DNA of 64,000 bases from an uncultured Idiomarina sp. (GTDB lineage Bacteria > Pseudomonadota > Gammaproteobacteria > Enterobacterales > Alteromonadaceae), in the NCBI GenBank assembly GCA_946885915.1, contig CAMPHF010000004.1, positions 186,001 through 250,000 on the forward strand, given 5' to 3'. Below are positions 8,187 through 18,398 of this stretch, piece by piece. The notes under the pieces are model-generated. The model ran no database searches. It had not been told where the DNA came from and was given only the letters and a program-made list of their open reading frames with translations. How positions within the stretch are numbered: the stretch's first letter is position 1; each line of letters opens with the position of its first letter. The translations under genes and the position numbers were made by a program.

Positions 8187-9338
8187 ATGGCAAAAGGGTC
8201 GTTATTTGGGTTGTTTGGACGCAAGAAGGAAAGCTCGGAAACTGCCCCTCCCACTGATACGCCGGAGCAGGCACCAAAAGCCGAGTCGGTAGCCGCTGCC
8301 CTGGCACCTGATGCTGCTGAGATATGTGCACAAGTGACCGCTGAAGTTGCCGCGAAAGAAGCGTCGAAAAAAGCAGCGACTGCGCCACGCCCAGAGCGCA
8401 AAAGTTTGTGGTCACGACTCACCGATGGCCTAAAGAAAACCTCGGGTAGCATTGGTGATGGCTTATTCAGCCTGTTTAAAGATAAAAAAATTGACGATGA
8501 GCTGTTTGAAGAGCTCGAAACTCAGCTACTCACCGCCGATGTGGGCGTTCCTACCACCACCCGCATTGTGAACAAGTTAACCCAACAAGCTAGCCGCACC
8601 CAGCTGAAAGATGCCGAGGCACTGTACGAGTTATTGCAAGCCGATCTGACCGACATTTTAACGCCAGTGTCGCAGCCGTTGGTGCTTAAGCCTCAGCAGG
8701 GACCTTTTGTGATTCTGATGGTTGGGGTAAATGGCGTTGGTAAAACCACCACCATTGGTAAATTAGCGCAGCAGTTTAAACGGCAGGGCAAATCGGTCAT
8801 GTTGGCGGCCGGCGACACCTTCCGCGCGGCGGCAGTAGAGCAATTACAAGTGTGGGGCGAGCGCAACGATATTCCGGTGATTGCTCAGCATACCGGCGCC
8901 GATAGTGCGAGCGTGATTTACGATGCGGTAGAAGCGGCGAAAGCACGCGGCGTAGACGTACTGATTGCCGATACTGCCGGGCGCTTGCAGAATAAAGCCC
9001 ATTTAATGGATGAGCTGAAAAAAGTCGTGCGGGTGATGAAAAAGCTAGATGTGAATGCGCCCCATGAAGTGATGCTGGCGTTAGATGCTGGCACTGGGCA
9101 GAACGCGATTAGCCAAGCCCAGTTATTCACCGACGCCGTAGGCATTACCGGTATTACTTTGACTAAATTAGATGGCACCGCTAAAGGCGGCGTGATTTTT
9201 GCGCTAGCAGATCAGTTTGGTATTCCTATCCGCTACATTGGCGTGGGTGAGGGTATTGAAGATTTACGCCCCTTTCAAGCCGATGAATTTGTCCGCGCGC
9301 TGTTCCAACGGCAGTCCGGTGAGACGAGTCGATCATGA
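8187..9338 (+). CDS. ftsY: Signal recognition particle receptor FtsY
   Basis: A 383-residue SRP GTPase that docks ribosome-SRP complexes at the inner membrane. An acidic, Ala-rich A domain (about residues 15-75) precedes the helical N domain and the G domain. G-domain motifs: GVNGVGKTTT (180-189), DTAGRLQ, TKLDGTAKGG and the closing GVGEGIEDLRPF. The start at 8187 follows a purine-rich GGGG stretch. The stop overlaps the ftsE start by 4 bp (ATGA), giving a coupled ftsY-ftsE-ftsX operon. Confidence 0.95.
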   Translation: MAKGSLFGLFGRKKESSETAPPTDTPEQAPKAESVAAALAPDAAEICAQVTAEVAAKEASKKAATAPRPERKSLWSRLTDGLKKTSGSIGDGLFSLFKDKKIDDELFEELETQLLTADVGVPTTTRIVNKLTQQASRTQLKDAEALYELLQADLTDILTPVSQPLVLKPQQGPFVILMVGVNGVGKTTTIGKLAQQFKRQGKSVMLAAGDTFRAAAVEQLQVWGERNDIPVIAQHTGADSASVIYDAVEAAKARGVDVLIADTAGRLQNKAHLMDELKKVVRVMKKLDVNAPHEVMLALDAGTGQNAISQAQLFTDAVGITGITLTKLDGTAKGGVIFALADQFGIPIRYIGVGEGIEDLRPFQADEFVRALFQRQSGETSRS

Positions 9339-10012
9339 TCAAATTCGAGCAAGTCAGTAAAACCTATCCCGGTGGCTTTCAAGCGCTGAGCCAAGTGAAT
9401 TTTCATGTGCAAAAGGGCGAGATGGCGTTTTTAACCGGGCATTCCGGTGCCGGTAAAAGTACCTTACTGAAGCTCATTAGTATTATGGAGCGCCCAACTG
9501 CCGGGCGGGTGCTCATTAACGGCCATGATTTGAAAACTATTCAACGCCGCCAAGTACCTTACGTGCGGCGCGACATTGGCATGATCTTCCAAGACCATCG
9601 CTTGTTGATGGATAAAACCGTGTTCGACAACGTGGCACTACCACTGCTGATTGAGGGCTACAGTTTGCAAGAGGCGCGTAAACGCGTGCAAGCGGCACTT
9701 GAGAAAGTCGGGCTGGCTGACAAAATTAAACACTATCCAATGATGCTTTCTGGTGGTGAGCAACAACGGGTGGGAATCGCCCGAGCGGTGGTGAATAAGC
9801 CGCCACTGTTGCTGGCGGACGAGCCAACCGGAAACCTCGACCCAAAATTATCGATGGATATTATTCGGTTGTTTGAAGACTTCAACCAAGTGGGCGTCTC
9901 GGTGCTCATTGCCACCCACGACTTGGGTTTAATTGCACGTATGCGCTATCGCACTCTAACCCTGCGAGAAGGCAAAATGATTGATGATGGCTTACAGGAG
10001 CAGACGCTGTGA
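9335..10012 (+). CDS. ftsE: Cell division ATP-binding protein FtsE
   Basis: A 225-residue ABC ATPase: Walker [10 protein letters not shown] (35-43), signature LSGGE (138-142), Walker B LLLADEP (158-164) and the H-loop in THDLG. With FtsX it forms the ABC-like complex at the septum that activates EnvC and thereby the AmiA/AmiB amidases; envC is also in this window. It overlaps ftsY and ftsX by 4 bp each. Confidence 0.95.
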   Translation: MIKFEQVSKTYPGGFQALSQVNFHVQKGEMAFLTGHSGAGKSTLLKLISIMERPTAGRVLINGHDLKTIQRRQVPYVRRDIGMIFQDHRLLMDKTVFDNVALPLLIEGYSLQEARKRVQAALEKVGLADKIKHYPMMLSGGEQQRVGIARAVVNKPPLLLADEPTGNLDPKLSMDIIRLFEDFNQVGVSVLIATHDLGLIARMRYRTLTLREGKMIDDGLQEQTL

Positions 10013-10995
10013 GTATTCTCTTTAGCAATCGTCAAGCCGCGCAAGGTGCCAAACAAGTCCGAATTTCTGGCTTACGCCGGTTTTTTATGTTCTGGGTGCA
10101 CAATGCCCAGCAAGCGGTGGGTAGTTTGGGCGAGTTGGTACGTAACCCGTTGGCATCAATGATGACCATGGCAGTATTGGGCTTGAGTTTAACCCTGCCA
10201 GCCACGTTATATGTGGTGGTAAAGAACACCCAAGGACTGGGCGCGCAATGGGAAAATGCGTCAGAGATTTCGCTGTATTTAGGGAAGAATTTATCCAGTA
10301 AAGAAGTCGATACTTTTCGCCAACGAGTCGCGTTAATGCGGGAAGTTGAGCGTGTGGAGTGGGTGCCGAAAGACCAAGGTTTAGCGCAGTTTAAGGCTTA
10401 TTCTGGGTTTGGTGATGCGCTCGCCTATTTGAAGGATAACCCCTTACCCGATGTGTTGCTGGTGACGCCTGCCGCGGATCGACGCGCACCTGCGGCGGCA
10501 CAAGCGCTGTTAGACGAGTTACTGCGGGCGCGCGAAGTAGAAAGCGGCAAATTAGATGTGGATTGGTTGCAAAAGCTGCAAGCCATTATTGCCCTTATTC
10601 GCGACAGTCTGGGAGGCATTGCCGTGCTGTTATGTATTTCGGTGGTGCTGATAGTGGGCAACACCATTCGGCTGAATATTTTAAGCCGGCGCGATGAAAT
10701 CATGGTGCTGAAACTGGTGGGCGCTACCGATGGCTATATTCAACGGCCGTTTTTGTATACTGGGGTTTGGTACGGCATCGTGGGCGGTGTGATTGCCTGG
10801 ATAGCGACGGCGCTATTGTTATGGTGGATTGATAGCGCGGTGAGTCGGGTAACTGAGCTGTATCAGGGCCAATTTAATTTGGCCGGTTTGAATTTGCAGG
10901 AAATGCTGGTGCTATGGGCGATTGCGGTCGGCCTGGGCTTGTTGGGTTCGTATATTGCGGTGAAAAAACACGTACAAGCCATTGAACCCACGTAA
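10009..10995 (+). CDS. ftsX: Cell division protein FtsX
   Basis: A 328-residue membrane subunit of FtsEX. It starts at GTG inside the ftsE stop. There is a cytoplasmic N-terminal segment, TM1 near residues 50-70, a large periplasmic loop (about 75-200) that in E. coli binds EnvC, then three more TM helices, with the conserved ILSRRDEIMVLKLVGA between TM2 and TM3. Length and layout are normal for the family. rpoH follows downstream, as in E. coli. Confidence 0.93.
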   Translation: MSILFSNRQAAQGAKQVRISGLRRFFMFWVHNAQQAVGSLGELVRNPLASMMTMAVLGLSLTLPATLYVVVKNTQGLGAQWENASEISLYLGKNLSSKEVDTFRQRVALMREVERVEWVPKDQGLAQFKAYSGFGDALAYLKDNPLPDVLLVTPAADRRAPAAAQALLDELLRAREVESGKLDVDWLQKLQAIIALIRDSLGGIAVLLCISVVLIVGNTIRLNILSRRDEIMVLKLVGATDGYIQRPFLYTGVWYGIVGGVIAWIATALLLWWIDSAVSRVTELYQGQFNLAGLNLQEMLVLWAIAVGLGLLGSYIAVKKHVQAIEPT

Positions 10996-11065
10996 TTTGC
11001 CCCAAGATCCTCTTTAGATCATCAAGGTGAGTCGTGATCTGCACGGTATTTTTAGCGTGCAGAAC

Positions 11066-11093
11066 TTGCGAACTGAAGTGGCTTTGGTATAGT
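11066..11093 (+). promoter_or_regulatory. Putative sigma-70 promoter for rpoH
   Basis: TTGCGA (11066-11071) and TATAGT (11088-11093) with a 16-bp spacer, about 100 bp upstream of the rpoH start. A hairpin (TCTGCACG 11038-11045 with CGTGCAGA 11056-11063) lies just upstream. In relatives rpoH has several promoters; only this one is proposed here. Confidence 0.45.
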
Positions 11094-11194
11094 TATTCGG
11101 CTGCGATCCTCGCATGGAACTTTTGCGTATAAATAGGGTCTCAGTGACGGCGCCAAATGTAGTAGTTGGCGCACTTGAAGAGGAAGCAAAGTTA

Positions 11195-12061
11195 ATGACG
11201 ACTGAAGCGACAACTATGGCCTTAATGGTTCCCCAAACGAGTGGGAGCATTGAAAGCTACATCCAGTCTGTGAATCGTATTCCGATGCTAAGTGCAGCGG
11301 AAGAGAAAGCGCTGGCCGAACGCTTAGTCAACGATAACGACCTTGAAGCTGCCCGTGGGTTGATCATGTCACACCTACGTTTTGTGGTGCATGTAGCGCG
11401 AAGCTATTCGGGTTACGGTTTACCGCAGGCAGATTTAATCCAAGAAGGTAACATCGGTTTGATGAAGGCGGTGAAGCGCTTCGATCCGAGTGTAGGTGTT
11501 CGCCTCGTATCGTTCGCGGTGCATTGGATTAAAGCCGAAATTCATGAATATGTGTTGCGTAATTGGCGCGTCGTGAAAGTTGCCACCACTAAAGCGCAGC
11601 GCAAATTGTTCTTTAACTTACGCAAAATGAAGAAGCGCTTAGGCTGGTTCACGCAAGACGAAGTGAATACCGTTGCTGAATCATTAGGCGTGAGCACGTC
11701 GGAAGTGTTGGAAATGGAAGCGCGCATGAGTGCCCATGACCAAGCCTTCGAACTTAGCTCTGACGATGACGACGCGCGTGACGGCGGCAGTTATTCACCT
11801 GCCCAATATTTGGAAGATAAGCGCTCTGATCTCGCTGAAGAAATCGAAAACGAGAACTGGGAAGCGCATACCCAACAACGCCTGTTGTCCGCCATCAAAA
11901 CCTTAGACGAGCGTAGCCAAGATATCGTGCGCGCACGCTGGTTAGATGACGAAAATAAGGTGACATTGCAGGAGCTGGCTGACAAATATCAAGTGTCAGC
12001 TGAGCGAGTTCGGCAGCTCGAACAAAATGCGATGAAAAAACTCCGCAACGCCATGGCCTAA
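11195..12061 (+). CDS. rpoH: RNA polymerase heat-shock sigma factor sigma-32 (RpoH)
   Basis: A 288-residue group 3 sigma factor that directs heat-shock transcription. The start at 11195 has an AGAGGAAG ribosome site; a longer reading to 11114 is not RpoH-like. Region 2 contains the core-binding [19 protein letters not shown] and the RpoH box area around [15 protein letters not shown]; region 4.2 ([21 protein letters not shown]) is the -35-binding helix-turn-helix. Length matches E. coli RpoH (284). In relatives the 5' mRNA acts as a thermosensor; the leader here was not folded. Confidence 0.95.
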   Translation: MTTEATTMALMVPQTSGSIESYIQSVNRIPMLSAAEEKALAERLVNDNDLEAARGLIMSHLRFVVHVARSYSGYGLPQADLIQEGNIGLMKAVKRFDPSVGVRLVSFAVHWIKAEIHEYVLRNWRVVKVATTKAQRKLFFNLRKMKKRLGWFTQDEVNTVAESLGVSTSEVLEMEARMSAHDQAFELSSDDDDARDGGSYSPAQYLEDKRSDLAEEIENENWEAHTQQRLLSAIKTLDERSQDIVRARWLDDENKVTLQELADKYQVSAERVRQLEQNAMKKLRNAMA

Positions 12062-12077
12062 GCTGTGGCGTTTTTTT
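12048..12077 (+). terminator. Rho-independent terminator of rpoH
   Basis: ACGCCA (12048-12053) pairs with TGGCGT (12066-12071) and runs directly into a T-tract (12071-12077). The left arm lies in the last rpoH codons. Confidence 0.75.
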
Positions 12078-12088
12078 ATGGGGCGCGT

Positions 12089-12940
12089 TTATAACAACGC
12101 CGACGCCTTTACCTGCTCAATTCCCAATCGTTTAAGCTTAGGCAGTTCTTCTGCCAACACTCGCAATGTGGTCGGATAGGGGTGGCCAATTAAGATTACC
12201 TCGCCATGCTGCTGTGCGTATTTTACAGCGGTTCGAAATTGTTGCCGAATCGCCGTTGCATTGTCTGCCTCGTTATCCAAGAACACATGACGGCGTAAAT
12301 AGGGTAGTTGCAGCTCTAGCGCGATGGCTTCTGCTCGAGTTGCAGCTGTAGTTCTACTGTCGAGAAAGAATAACTGCGCCGTTTTCAGCTCTTCTAATAC
12401 CCAGCGCAGTGGCATTGCTTCTGCGGTAAAAGCACTGCCCATATGATTATTCATACCTACCGCAAAGGGCACTGCTGCAATAGCTTCGCGCGTTGCAGTG
12501 CGCAGTTCCGTTTCGCTTTGAGTAAGCGTTACTCCGCCCGGGCCAAGCGCCTTGCCGCTGAGAGCCTGCATTGGCAGATGGATTAATACTTCCAGATCGC
12601 GTTGCTGTGCCTGTTGCGCTAGGCGTTTGCTGTGCGGTGTGTGGGGCAAAATAGCAATAGTCAGTGGGCCCGGTAGGCTCAACGCTTGCTCGTCTTGGCG
12701 GTGGTTGCCAACGTCATCAATAATCAGCGCAAACTTCACCTGATTTAAGCTATCACGCACAATTTCCGCCGCCGTTTCAGCGGTTTCTTCCGCTCGAAGC
12801 CCCATCACTCCGCTCAGCAGCCACCCCAACATCACCCCCACCAAAACCACCCCAGCCCGCGCCTGACCTGTTGACTGACCTGTTTGCTTACCTGCTTGGT
12901 AAGCAGGTTGGTAAGCAGGTGAGGATTGCTGGTTTGGCAT
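12089..12940 (-). CDS. yibQ: Divergent polysaccharide deacetylase family protein (YibQ-like)
   Basis: A 283-residue protein. It has a polar 28-residue N-terminus with Pro-Ala-Tyr-Gln and Thr-Gly-Gln repeats, one hydrophobic segment (about 29-48, signal anchor or signal peptide), then the divergent polysaccharide deacetylase domain: ALIIDDVGN, AILPHTPHS, LIHLPMQ, MNNHMGSAFT, FLDSRTT and IGHPYP. It starts immediately after the envC stop (TAA directly followed by ATG), so it is translationally coupled to envC, as in the E. coli envC-yibQ pair. Probably periplasmic; the substrate is not established. Confidence 0.85.
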   Translation of the reverse strand: MPNQQSSPAYQPAYQAGKQTGQSTGQARAGVVLVGVMLGWLLSGVMGLRAEETAETAAEIVRDSLNQVKFALIIDDVGNHRQDEQALSLPGPLTIAILPHTPHSKRLAQQAQQRDLEVLIHLPMQALSGKALGPGGVTLTQSETELRTATREAIAAVPFAVGMNNHMGSAFTAEAMPLRWVLEELKTAQLFFLDSRTTAATRAEAIALELQLPYLRRHVFLDNEADNATAIRQQFRTAVKYAQQHGEVILIGHPYPTTLRVLAEELPKLKRLGIEQVKASALL

Positions 12941-14113
12941 TTAGCGGCACCACTGGGTGGGGTTAACGGCTTCGCCTTTGACGCGAATTTCGAAATAAAG
13001 TGCGGGGGAGGAGCGGCCTCCGCTTTGTCCCATAAGGGCTACGGTCTCGCCGGCGCGCACTGTGCTGCCAATGGGGGGGAGGATGGTTTGGTTATGACCA
13101 TACAAGCTCATGTAACCATTACCATGGTCGATCACTAAGACTAGCCCAAATCCGCGCATCCAGTTGGCGAACAATACGCGACCATCGGCAATACTGGTGA
13201 CTGGCTGACCTAGTTGGCCTTCAATCATCACTCCTTTCCAATTGATCGCACCGCTCTTAGGAGTGGCGAATAACCGTTGCACGCGGCCTTCAGTTGGCCA
13301 AGCTAATTTTCCTTTGTTATCGGCTAGGCCATCGAGTCGCACATCATTGCGCAGTGCCGCAATAATGGCGTCCAGCACCTGTTCCAATTGCTCTTGGTCG
13401 GCTTGCAGCTGTTCAATGCGGGACTGATCAGAGGCTAATTCTCGCTGTAACTTAGCGACTAAGGCTTCCTGCTCTTGTTGTTGATTCCGCAATACCGTCT
13501 GTTGCCGCTGCTGCTGGGCACGGCGCTCACTTAACGCCTGCTGTTGCGTTTCAACTTCGGCACGGACTTCTGCAAGCTTACGTTGCAGCGCCAACACGGA
13601 TTCAATTTCTTGTTGGCGCGCTTGGTTCAGGTAACCGTAATAACTGAGCATGCGTTGCACTTCGGCGGGATCGGTTTGACTCAATAGCAGTTTCAAAAAA
13701 TCGTATTGGCCACTGCGATAGGCGCTTTCTACTTGTTGCGCGAGTAATTGGGTTTGTTGTTGTAGCTGTTGTTCGAGCTGCGCCGCCTCGGCTTGTAGCT
13801 CGGCTATCCGTGCTTCAATCCGGCGCAAGGCGTTGTCGGTATCGTTTAACTCCACTGCTACCGCGGCAATTTCCTCTTCCAGCGTTTGCAATTGCCGCTC
13901 GGTACGCGACAACTCTTGTGAGCGCTCGCTTTGCGAGGCTTGACGCCTTTCGAGTTCGCGTTGAATCGCCTCCAGTTGGGCTTCGGTCGCTTCACGCTCT
14001 GCGGCTTTATCTTGCCAAGCCTGAACCACGGGCACCGAAGCTAGCAACAGCAGCATAACTAGGCCGGCAAAACGCCAGCGTGTGAACCACCGCAACCGAG
14101 GTGGTAGCGACAT
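12941..14113 (-). CDS. envC: Murein hydrolase activator EnvC
   Basis: A 390-residue secreted protein: signal sequence (about residues 1-32), a long coiled coil (about 35-255, very rich in Gln, Glu and Leu) and a C-terminal LytM/M23 domain. The LytM domain is degenerate: the first metal His is replaced (WKGVMIEG) and the usual HxH near the end reads LYFEIR. This is as expected for EnvC, which activates amidases and does not cut murein itself. FtsX, its membrane partner, is encoded at 10.0-11.0 kb. It overlaps gpmI by one base (TAATG). Confidence 0.93.
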   Translation of the reverse strand: MSLPPRLRWFTRWRFAGLVMLLLLASVPVVQAWQDKAAEREATEAQLEAIQRELERRQASQSERSQELSRTERQLQTLEEEIAAVAVELNDTDNALRRIEARIAELQAEAAQLEQQLQQQTQLLAQQVESAYRSGQYDFLKLLLSQTDPAEVQRMLSYYGYLNQARQQEIESVLALQRKLAEVRAEVETQQQALSERRAQQQRQQTVLRNQQQEQEALVAKLQRELASDQSRIEQLQADQEQLEQVLDAIIAALRNDVRLDGLADNKGKLAWPTEGRVQRLFATPKSGAINWKGVMIEGQLGQPVTSIADGRVLFANWMRGFGLVLVIDHGNGYMSLYGHNQTILPPIGSTVRAGETVALMGQSGGRSSPALYFEIRVKGEAVNPTQWCR

Positions 14114-15639
14114 TAACGCTGTTCCTGCAAGCGCATAATCGGCGTACCGGTCATTTCCGCAGGCTGCGGCATTCCCAGTAAATGCAACATAGTCGGTGCC
14201 ACATCAGACAGGCGGCCGCCCTCGCGCGGCTTAGCCGTGCGACCTACGTAAATAAACGGCACCGGCTCACTGGTATGCGCCGTGTGTGATTGACCGGTAT
14301 GATGGTCGCTCATTTGCTCAGCGTTGCCATGGTCGGCGGTGATCAAACATTCGCCGCCCACCGCTTGCAGCGCTTCTACCACGCGACCAATGCTCCGGTC
14401 GACCGCTTCACAGGCTGCAACGGCAGCGTCGAAGTTGCCGGTATGACCCACCATATCGCCATTTGGGTAGTTACAAACGATGACATCGAATTTACCGCTG
14501 TGAATGGCTGCCACTAACTTATCGGTTAACAACTCGGAATTCATTTCTGGCTGTAGGTCGTAAGTTGCAACGTCGGGTGAGGGGATCAAGACCCGCTCTT
14601 CGCCCGCAAACTCTTGCTCGCGTCCACCACTAAAGAAGAAGGTGACATGGGCATACTTTTCAGTTTCCGAAATCCGCAGCTGGGTTTTGTCATGCTTAGC
14701 AAGCCACTCGCCGAGCACGTTATTTAATGCCTCTGGCGGAAACGCGACCGCGCCCGCAGTAATCTCTGCGTCGTATTCGGTTAACATCACAAACTGCTTC
14801 AGCTGCGGTACTCGACCGCGCTCGAAGCCGCCAAAAGACGTATCCAAAAACGCGTGGCTCAACTGACGGGCGCGATCGGCGCGAAAGTTCATAAAAAATA
14901 CTGCGTCGCCGTCTTCCATTTTAACGGCATCGCCAATTACCGAGGACTTCACGAATTCATCGCTTTCGCCGCGCTCATAGGCGGCGGCAAGCGCTGCGCT
15001 GGCGTTGTTATATTGTTGCTCAGCTTGACCCTCAACCAATAAGCGCCAGGCCTTTTCTACGCGGTCCCAGCGTTTGTCGCGGTCCATGGCGAAGTAGCGG
15101 CCCGTTAAACTTGCAAAACGACCCACGCCAAGTTCTTTAAATCGTTTTTCAAACCGTTCAATGGTGGCGCCGGCAGAGCGTGGTGGGGTATCGCGACCAT
15201 CTAAGAAGCCATGCACATAAATGCGCTGGATACCCGCCGCCGCCGCCATCTCAACCATCGCTAACAAATGGTCTTCATGACTATGTACACCACCTGGTGA
15301 TAACAGCCCCATAATATGCACAGCGCCGTCCGTTTTCAGCGCATCAACCAGCACTGGGTTATGCTGAAACTCACCATCCGCAATGCTTTTGCTAATGCGG
15401 GTAAAGTCCTGATAAACAATGCGGCCAGCGCCTAAATTTACGTGTCCCACTTCTGAGTTACCCATCTGCCCATCGGGTAAGCCCACGGCCTCGCCGGAGC
15501 CATCGATAAGTGTATGGGGGTACTCTGCCCAGAGTTTATCCATATTCGGGGTGTTGGCCGCTTGAATGGCATTATCGGGAGCCGCTTCGCGATACCCCCA
15601 TCCGTCTAGGATAATCAGAGCTAGTGGTTTACGTTGCAT
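14113..15639 (-). CDS. gpmI: 2,3-bisphosphoglycerate-independent phosphoglycerate mutase
   Basis: A 508-residue alkaline-phosphatase-superfamily enzyme interconverting 3- and 2-phosphoglycerate. The N-terminal metal site ILDGWGYRE and the phosphorylated serine in [15 protein letters not shown] are present, with [17 protein letters not shown] and the C-terminal metal motifs [12 protein letters not shown] and [11 protein letters not shown]. Length is typical. First gene of the gpmI-envC-yibQ operon, the conserved gammaproteobacterial order, and divergent from yibN. Confidence 0.95.
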   Translation of the reverse strand: MQRKPLALIILDGWGYREAAPDNAIQAANTPNMDKLWAEYPHTLIDGSGEAVGLPDGQMGNSEVGHVNLGAGRIVYQDFTRISKSIADGEFQHNPVLVDALKTDGAVHIMGLLSPGGVHSHEDHLLAMVEMAAAAGIQRIYVHGFLDGRDTPPRSAGATIERFEKRFKELGVGRFASLTGRYFAMDRDKRWDRVEKAWRLLVEGQAEQQYNNASAALAAAYERGESDEFVKSSVIGDAVKMEDGDAVFFMNFRADRARQLSHAFLDTSFGGFERGRVPQLKQFVMLTEYDAEITAGAVAFPPEALNNVLGEWLAKHDKTQLRISETEKYAHVTFFFSGGREQEFAGEERVLIPSPDVATYDLQPEMNSELLTDKLVAAIHSGKFDVIVCNYPNGDMVGHTGNFDAAVAACEAVDRSIGRVVEALQAVGGECLITADHGNAEQMSDHHTGQSHTAHTSEPVPFIYVGRTAKPREGGRLSDVAPTMLHLLGMPQPAEMTGTPIMRLQEQR

Positions 15640-15734
15640 TGAAATACCGCCTTAAAATCAAAAAACTGCGTTTATTTTATGCGATTTCGGCGCGCAACGC
15701 ACCCTTAGCGGCATGCCTTTTTTCTCACATTTTA

Positions 15735-15763
15735 CTGGCAACCGATGCGCTAATCGGTATACT
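15735..15763 (+). promoter_or_regulatory. Putative promoter of yibN-secB-gpsA
   Basis: CTGGCA (15735-15740), 17-bp spacer, TATACT (15758-15763), about 45 bp before the yibN start. The -10 is good; the -35 has two mismatches. Confidence 0.45.
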
Positions 15764-15809
15764 CTGTGGCCTGATTTTTATCTGCTGCGGCAACAGGAGT
15801 TAGAGCAGG

Positions 15810-16238
15810 ATGACGCAAATCCTTGAGTTCGCCAGCAATCATCCATTTATGTCCATTTTATGGGTGGGCTTGTTGGTAGCATTGGTGGTGACTTCAATTC
15901 AGTCGGCGACTTCACCGATCAAAAGTTTGACGCCGCAAGCGGCAACCATGTTGGTGAATCGTCAAGATGGCGTATTTGTTGATATTCGTTCGATTGATGA
16001 ATATCGCAAAGGGCACATCACAGACTCGGTACACTTGACAGCTGAACGCATCAAAAATAATGATGTGGCGAGCCTTGAAAAGCATAAAGATGCCCCCATC
16101 GTGGTGGTATGTGCAACCGGATTAACAAGCAAAGCGGCAGCCACTGCGCTGCACAAAGCTGGGTTCAGTCAGGCTGCGATCATGCAAGGCGGTATTTCAG
16201 CATGGCAAGGTGCCAGCTTCCCCTTAGTGAAAAAATAA
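15810..16238 (+). CDS. yibN: Membrane-anchored rhodanese-like protein YibN
   Basis: A 142-residue protein with one N-terminal transmembrane helix (about residues 12-31) and a rhodanese domain. The active-site loop CATGLTS has Cys101. It belongs to the yibN-secB-gpsA cluster conserved in gammaproteobacteria. It could transfer sulfur or act as a membrane-protein assembly helper; the sequence shows only the domain and the catalytic cysteine. Confidence 0.88.
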   Translation: MTQILEFASNHPFMSILWVGLLVALVVTSIQSATSPIKSLTPQAATMLVNRQDGVFVDIRSIDEYRKGHITDSVHLTAERIKNNDVASLEKHKDAPIVVVCATGLTSKAAATALHKAGFSQAAIMQGGISAWQGASFPLVKK

Positions 16239-16264
16239 ACGTAACAACATAGGAATTTTTCGTA

Positions 16265-16759
16265 ATGGCTGAACAACAGCAAGCAAACGGCGCTGCCGAG
16301 CAACAACCACAACAACAAGCATTCGGCATTCAACGTATCTACACCAAAGACGTGTCTTTCGAAACGCCAAACTCTCCAGCTATCTTCCGCAAAGAATGGC
16401 GCCCAGAAGTAAGCCTTGATTTGAACGTGAAAAACGAGAAGTTGGAAGACAACCTGTACGACGTGACTTTATCTATCACGGTCACCACCAAAGTGGGTGA
16501 GGATGTCGCGTTTTTATGTGAAGTGCATCAAGCAGGTATCTTCATGATCAATGAAGGCGTAGAAGAAGCGCAACGTGCACACATGTTGGCGGCATTCTGC
16601 CCGAACATTTTGTTCCCTTACGCACGTGAGTGTGTGAGCAGCATGGTATCGCGTGCGACCTTCCCGCAATTGAATTTAGCGCCAGTAAACTTTGACGCTA
16701 TCTTCGCGCAGCACATGCAGCGTCAACAACAGCAACAGCAAGCACCAGCTGACGCTTAA
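16265..16759 (+). CDS. secB: Protein-export chaperone SecB
   Basis: A 164-residue cytosolic tetrameric chaperone that holds presecretory proteins unfolded for SecA. Characteristic segments: [16 protein letters not shown], the [33 protein letters not shown] region (ends given) and Gln-rich tails at both termini. An AGGAATTTTTCG stretch precedes the ATG. It lies between yibN and gpsA, the usual context. Confidence 0.95.
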   Translation: MAEQQQANGAAEQQPQQQAFGIQRIYTKDVSFETPNSPAIFRKEWRPEVSLDLNVKNEKLEDNLYDVTLSITVTTKVGEDVAFLCEVHQAGIFMINEGVEEAQRAHMLAAFCPNILFPYARECVSSMVSRATFPQLNLAPVNFDAIFAQHMQRQQQQQQAPADA

Positions 16760-16787
16760 ATTGATTCGCTAGGCGTTAAGGCCAGGT

Positions 16788-17789
16788 ATGACTGATCAAT
16801 CAGTAACCATTTTAGGGGCGGGCTCGTACGGGACCGCCCTTGCTTTATGCTTCGCTCGCAAAGGTATTGCCACCACTTTGTGGGGGCGCGATGTCGAGCA
16901 AATGGTTAGCATGCAAGCGCAGCGTGAGAATACGCGCTACCTTGCAGGCTGCCCATTTCCGGCAACCTTAACTGCAACCGCTGATTTTCAACAGGCAGTC
17001 ACGGGTGCTCACAACATCGTGGTGGTGGTGCCGAGTAGCGGCTTCGCCCAAGTGCTTGACGACTTAGTGCCGCATATTGACCCGCGCGCGCGGGTAGCGT
17101 GGGCAACCAAGGGTTTGGAGCCTAATACCGGCCGGTTGCTGTTAGATGTGGCGGAAGAAAAGTTAGGCCGAAACCGATCGTTAGCGGTGCTTTCGGGACC
17201 GACGTTTGCGATTGAAATGGCAAAGGGTTTACCGACCGCGATTACGATGTCATCGAATGATCCGACGTTTGTGACTGAGCTATCCGAAATGCTGCATTGC
17301 GACCGCAGTTTCCGGGTGTATACCAATGATGATTTAGTCGGGGTGCAACTCGGTGGCGCGGTGAAAAACGTCATCGCGATCGGTGCTGGCATGGCCGATG
17401 GCATTGGCTTTGGTGCCAACGCACGTACCGCGCTTATCACGCGCGGCTTAGCTGAAATGACGCGGTTGGGGCTTAAGCTTGGCGCGAAACCGGAAACATT
17501 TACCGGTATGGCCGGGCTTGGCGATTTAATTCTCACCTGTACCGACAACCAATCGCGCAATAGGCGTTTTGGCCTTGCGCTTGGTCAAGGTAAGTCGGTA
17601 GATGAAGCCATGCAAGCCATCGGGCAAGCAGTAGAAGGCTATCGCAACACCAAAGAAGTGGTGGCGCTAGCGCGTCGAAATGGTGTTGAAATGCCGATTT
17701 GTGAGCAATTATTCGAGGTGTTGTACGGCGATACGTCGCCCAAGCAAGCAGCGATTAACCTGCTCAGTCGGGCGAAAACCTCAGAGTAG
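16788..17789 (+). CDS. gpsA: NAD(P)-dependent glycerol-3-phosphate dehydrogenase
   Basis: A 333-residue enzyme reducing dihydroxyacetone phosphate to sn-glycerol-3-phosphate for phospholipid synthesis. Nucleotide-binding loop [10 protein letters not shown] (residues 10-19), [16 protein letters not shown], the catalytic lysine region [17 protein letters not shown] and [17 protein letters not shown]. It starts 28 bp after secB. The product feeds PlsB, also in this window. Confidence 0.95.
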   Translation: MTDQSVTILGAGSYGTALALCFARKGIATTLWGRDVEQMVSMQAQRENTRYLAGCPFPATLTATADFQQAVTGAHNIVVVVPSSGFAQVLDDLVPHIDPRARVAWATKGLEPNTGRLLLDVAEEKLGRNRSLAVLSGPTFAIEMAKGLPTAITMSSNDPTFVTELSEMLHCDRSFRVYTNDDLVGVQLGGAVKNVIAIGAGMADGIGFGANARTALITRGLAEMTRLGLKLGAKPETFTGMAGLGDLILTCTDNQSRNRRFGLALGQGKSVDEAMQAIGQAVEGYRNTKEVVALARRNGVEMPICEQLFEVLYGDTSPKQAAINLLSRAKTSE

Positions 17790-17799
17790 TTGCTGTCAT

Positions 17800-17829
17800 G
17801 AACAGCAGTTAGGCGAGTAACTGCTGTTC
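17800..17829. terminator. Perfect hairpin between convergent gpsA and slmA
   Basis: GAACAGCAGTTA (17800-17811) and TAACTGCTGTTC (17818-17829) form a 12-bp perfect stem with loop GGCGAG. No T-tract follows on either strand. It overlaps the slmA stop codon. A likely transcript-end or mRNA-protecting structure for both convergent genes. Confidence 0.5.
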
Positions 17830-18396
17830 AATAGCTTGCCACTGTGCGTCAAAATGCGCGGTCGGCAATAAGGTAAAGTCTGAGCGCACGAACTGACTGA
17901 TTTTACCGTCCGCATAAGCCAATAATAAATTCGCCAGCACGCCTTCCTCAAGATTAAACGCCGCACCTTCACGTAATTTTCGCTCGCGTAATGCCTGCTT
18001 AATTTGCGCCTCAATCTTATCGAATAACAGCACAATGCGAGTACGTAAGCGCTCGTGCTCACCCATTAAGGCATCGCCCGTTAAAATGCGGCTAATACCA
18101 GGGTTACGCTCAGCAAAGGTAAGAATAAGCTTGAGCATCATTTGGCACCGCGTGAGCGTGTCTTTTTCAATTTCTAAAATTTGGTTTACCCGCGATAAAA
18201 TAGCATCTTCGGTAAACTCAATTAAGCCTTCAAACATGCGGGCTTTAGAGGGGAAATGCCGATACAGTGCTGCTTCCGATACACCGAGTTCTTTCGCCAA
18301 TGCGGCCGTGGTAATTCGCTGCCCCGGTGACGTTTGCAGCATGGTTGCCAGACTTTGGAGAATTTCTTCGCGTCGATTACGCTTTGCCGTTGCCAT
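17809..18396 (-). CDS. slmA: Nucleoid occlusion factor SlmA
   Basis: A 195-residue TetR-like protein. The opening [13 protein letters not shown] and the helix-turn-helix at about residues 29-48 ([20 protein letters not shown]) match SlmA. It binds chromosomal SlmA sites and blocks FtsZ assembly over the nucleoid. It starts 2 bp after dut, as in the conserved coaBC-dut-slmA order. Confidence 0.94.
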   Translation of the reverse strand: MATAKRNRREEILQSLATMLQTSPGQRITTAALAKELGVSEAALYRHFPSKARMFEGLIEFTEDAILSRVNQILEIEKDTLTRCQMMLKLILTFAERNPGISRILTGDALMGEHERLRTRIVLLFDKIEAQIKQALRERKLREGAAFNLEEGVLANLLLAYADGKISQFVRSDFTLLPTAHFDAQWQAIEQQLLA

Positions 18397-18398
18397 GC

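Noticed and set aside
11038..11063. Hairpin TCTGCACG/CGTGCAGA before rpoH as an ftsX terminator
   Set aside because: No T-run follows on the plus strand and it overlaps the proposed promoter region.
17009..17560. 183-codon open frame on the minus strand inside gpsA
   Set aside because: Shadow of a highly conserved plus-strand gene; Ser/Pro/Thr-rich composition and no ribosome site.
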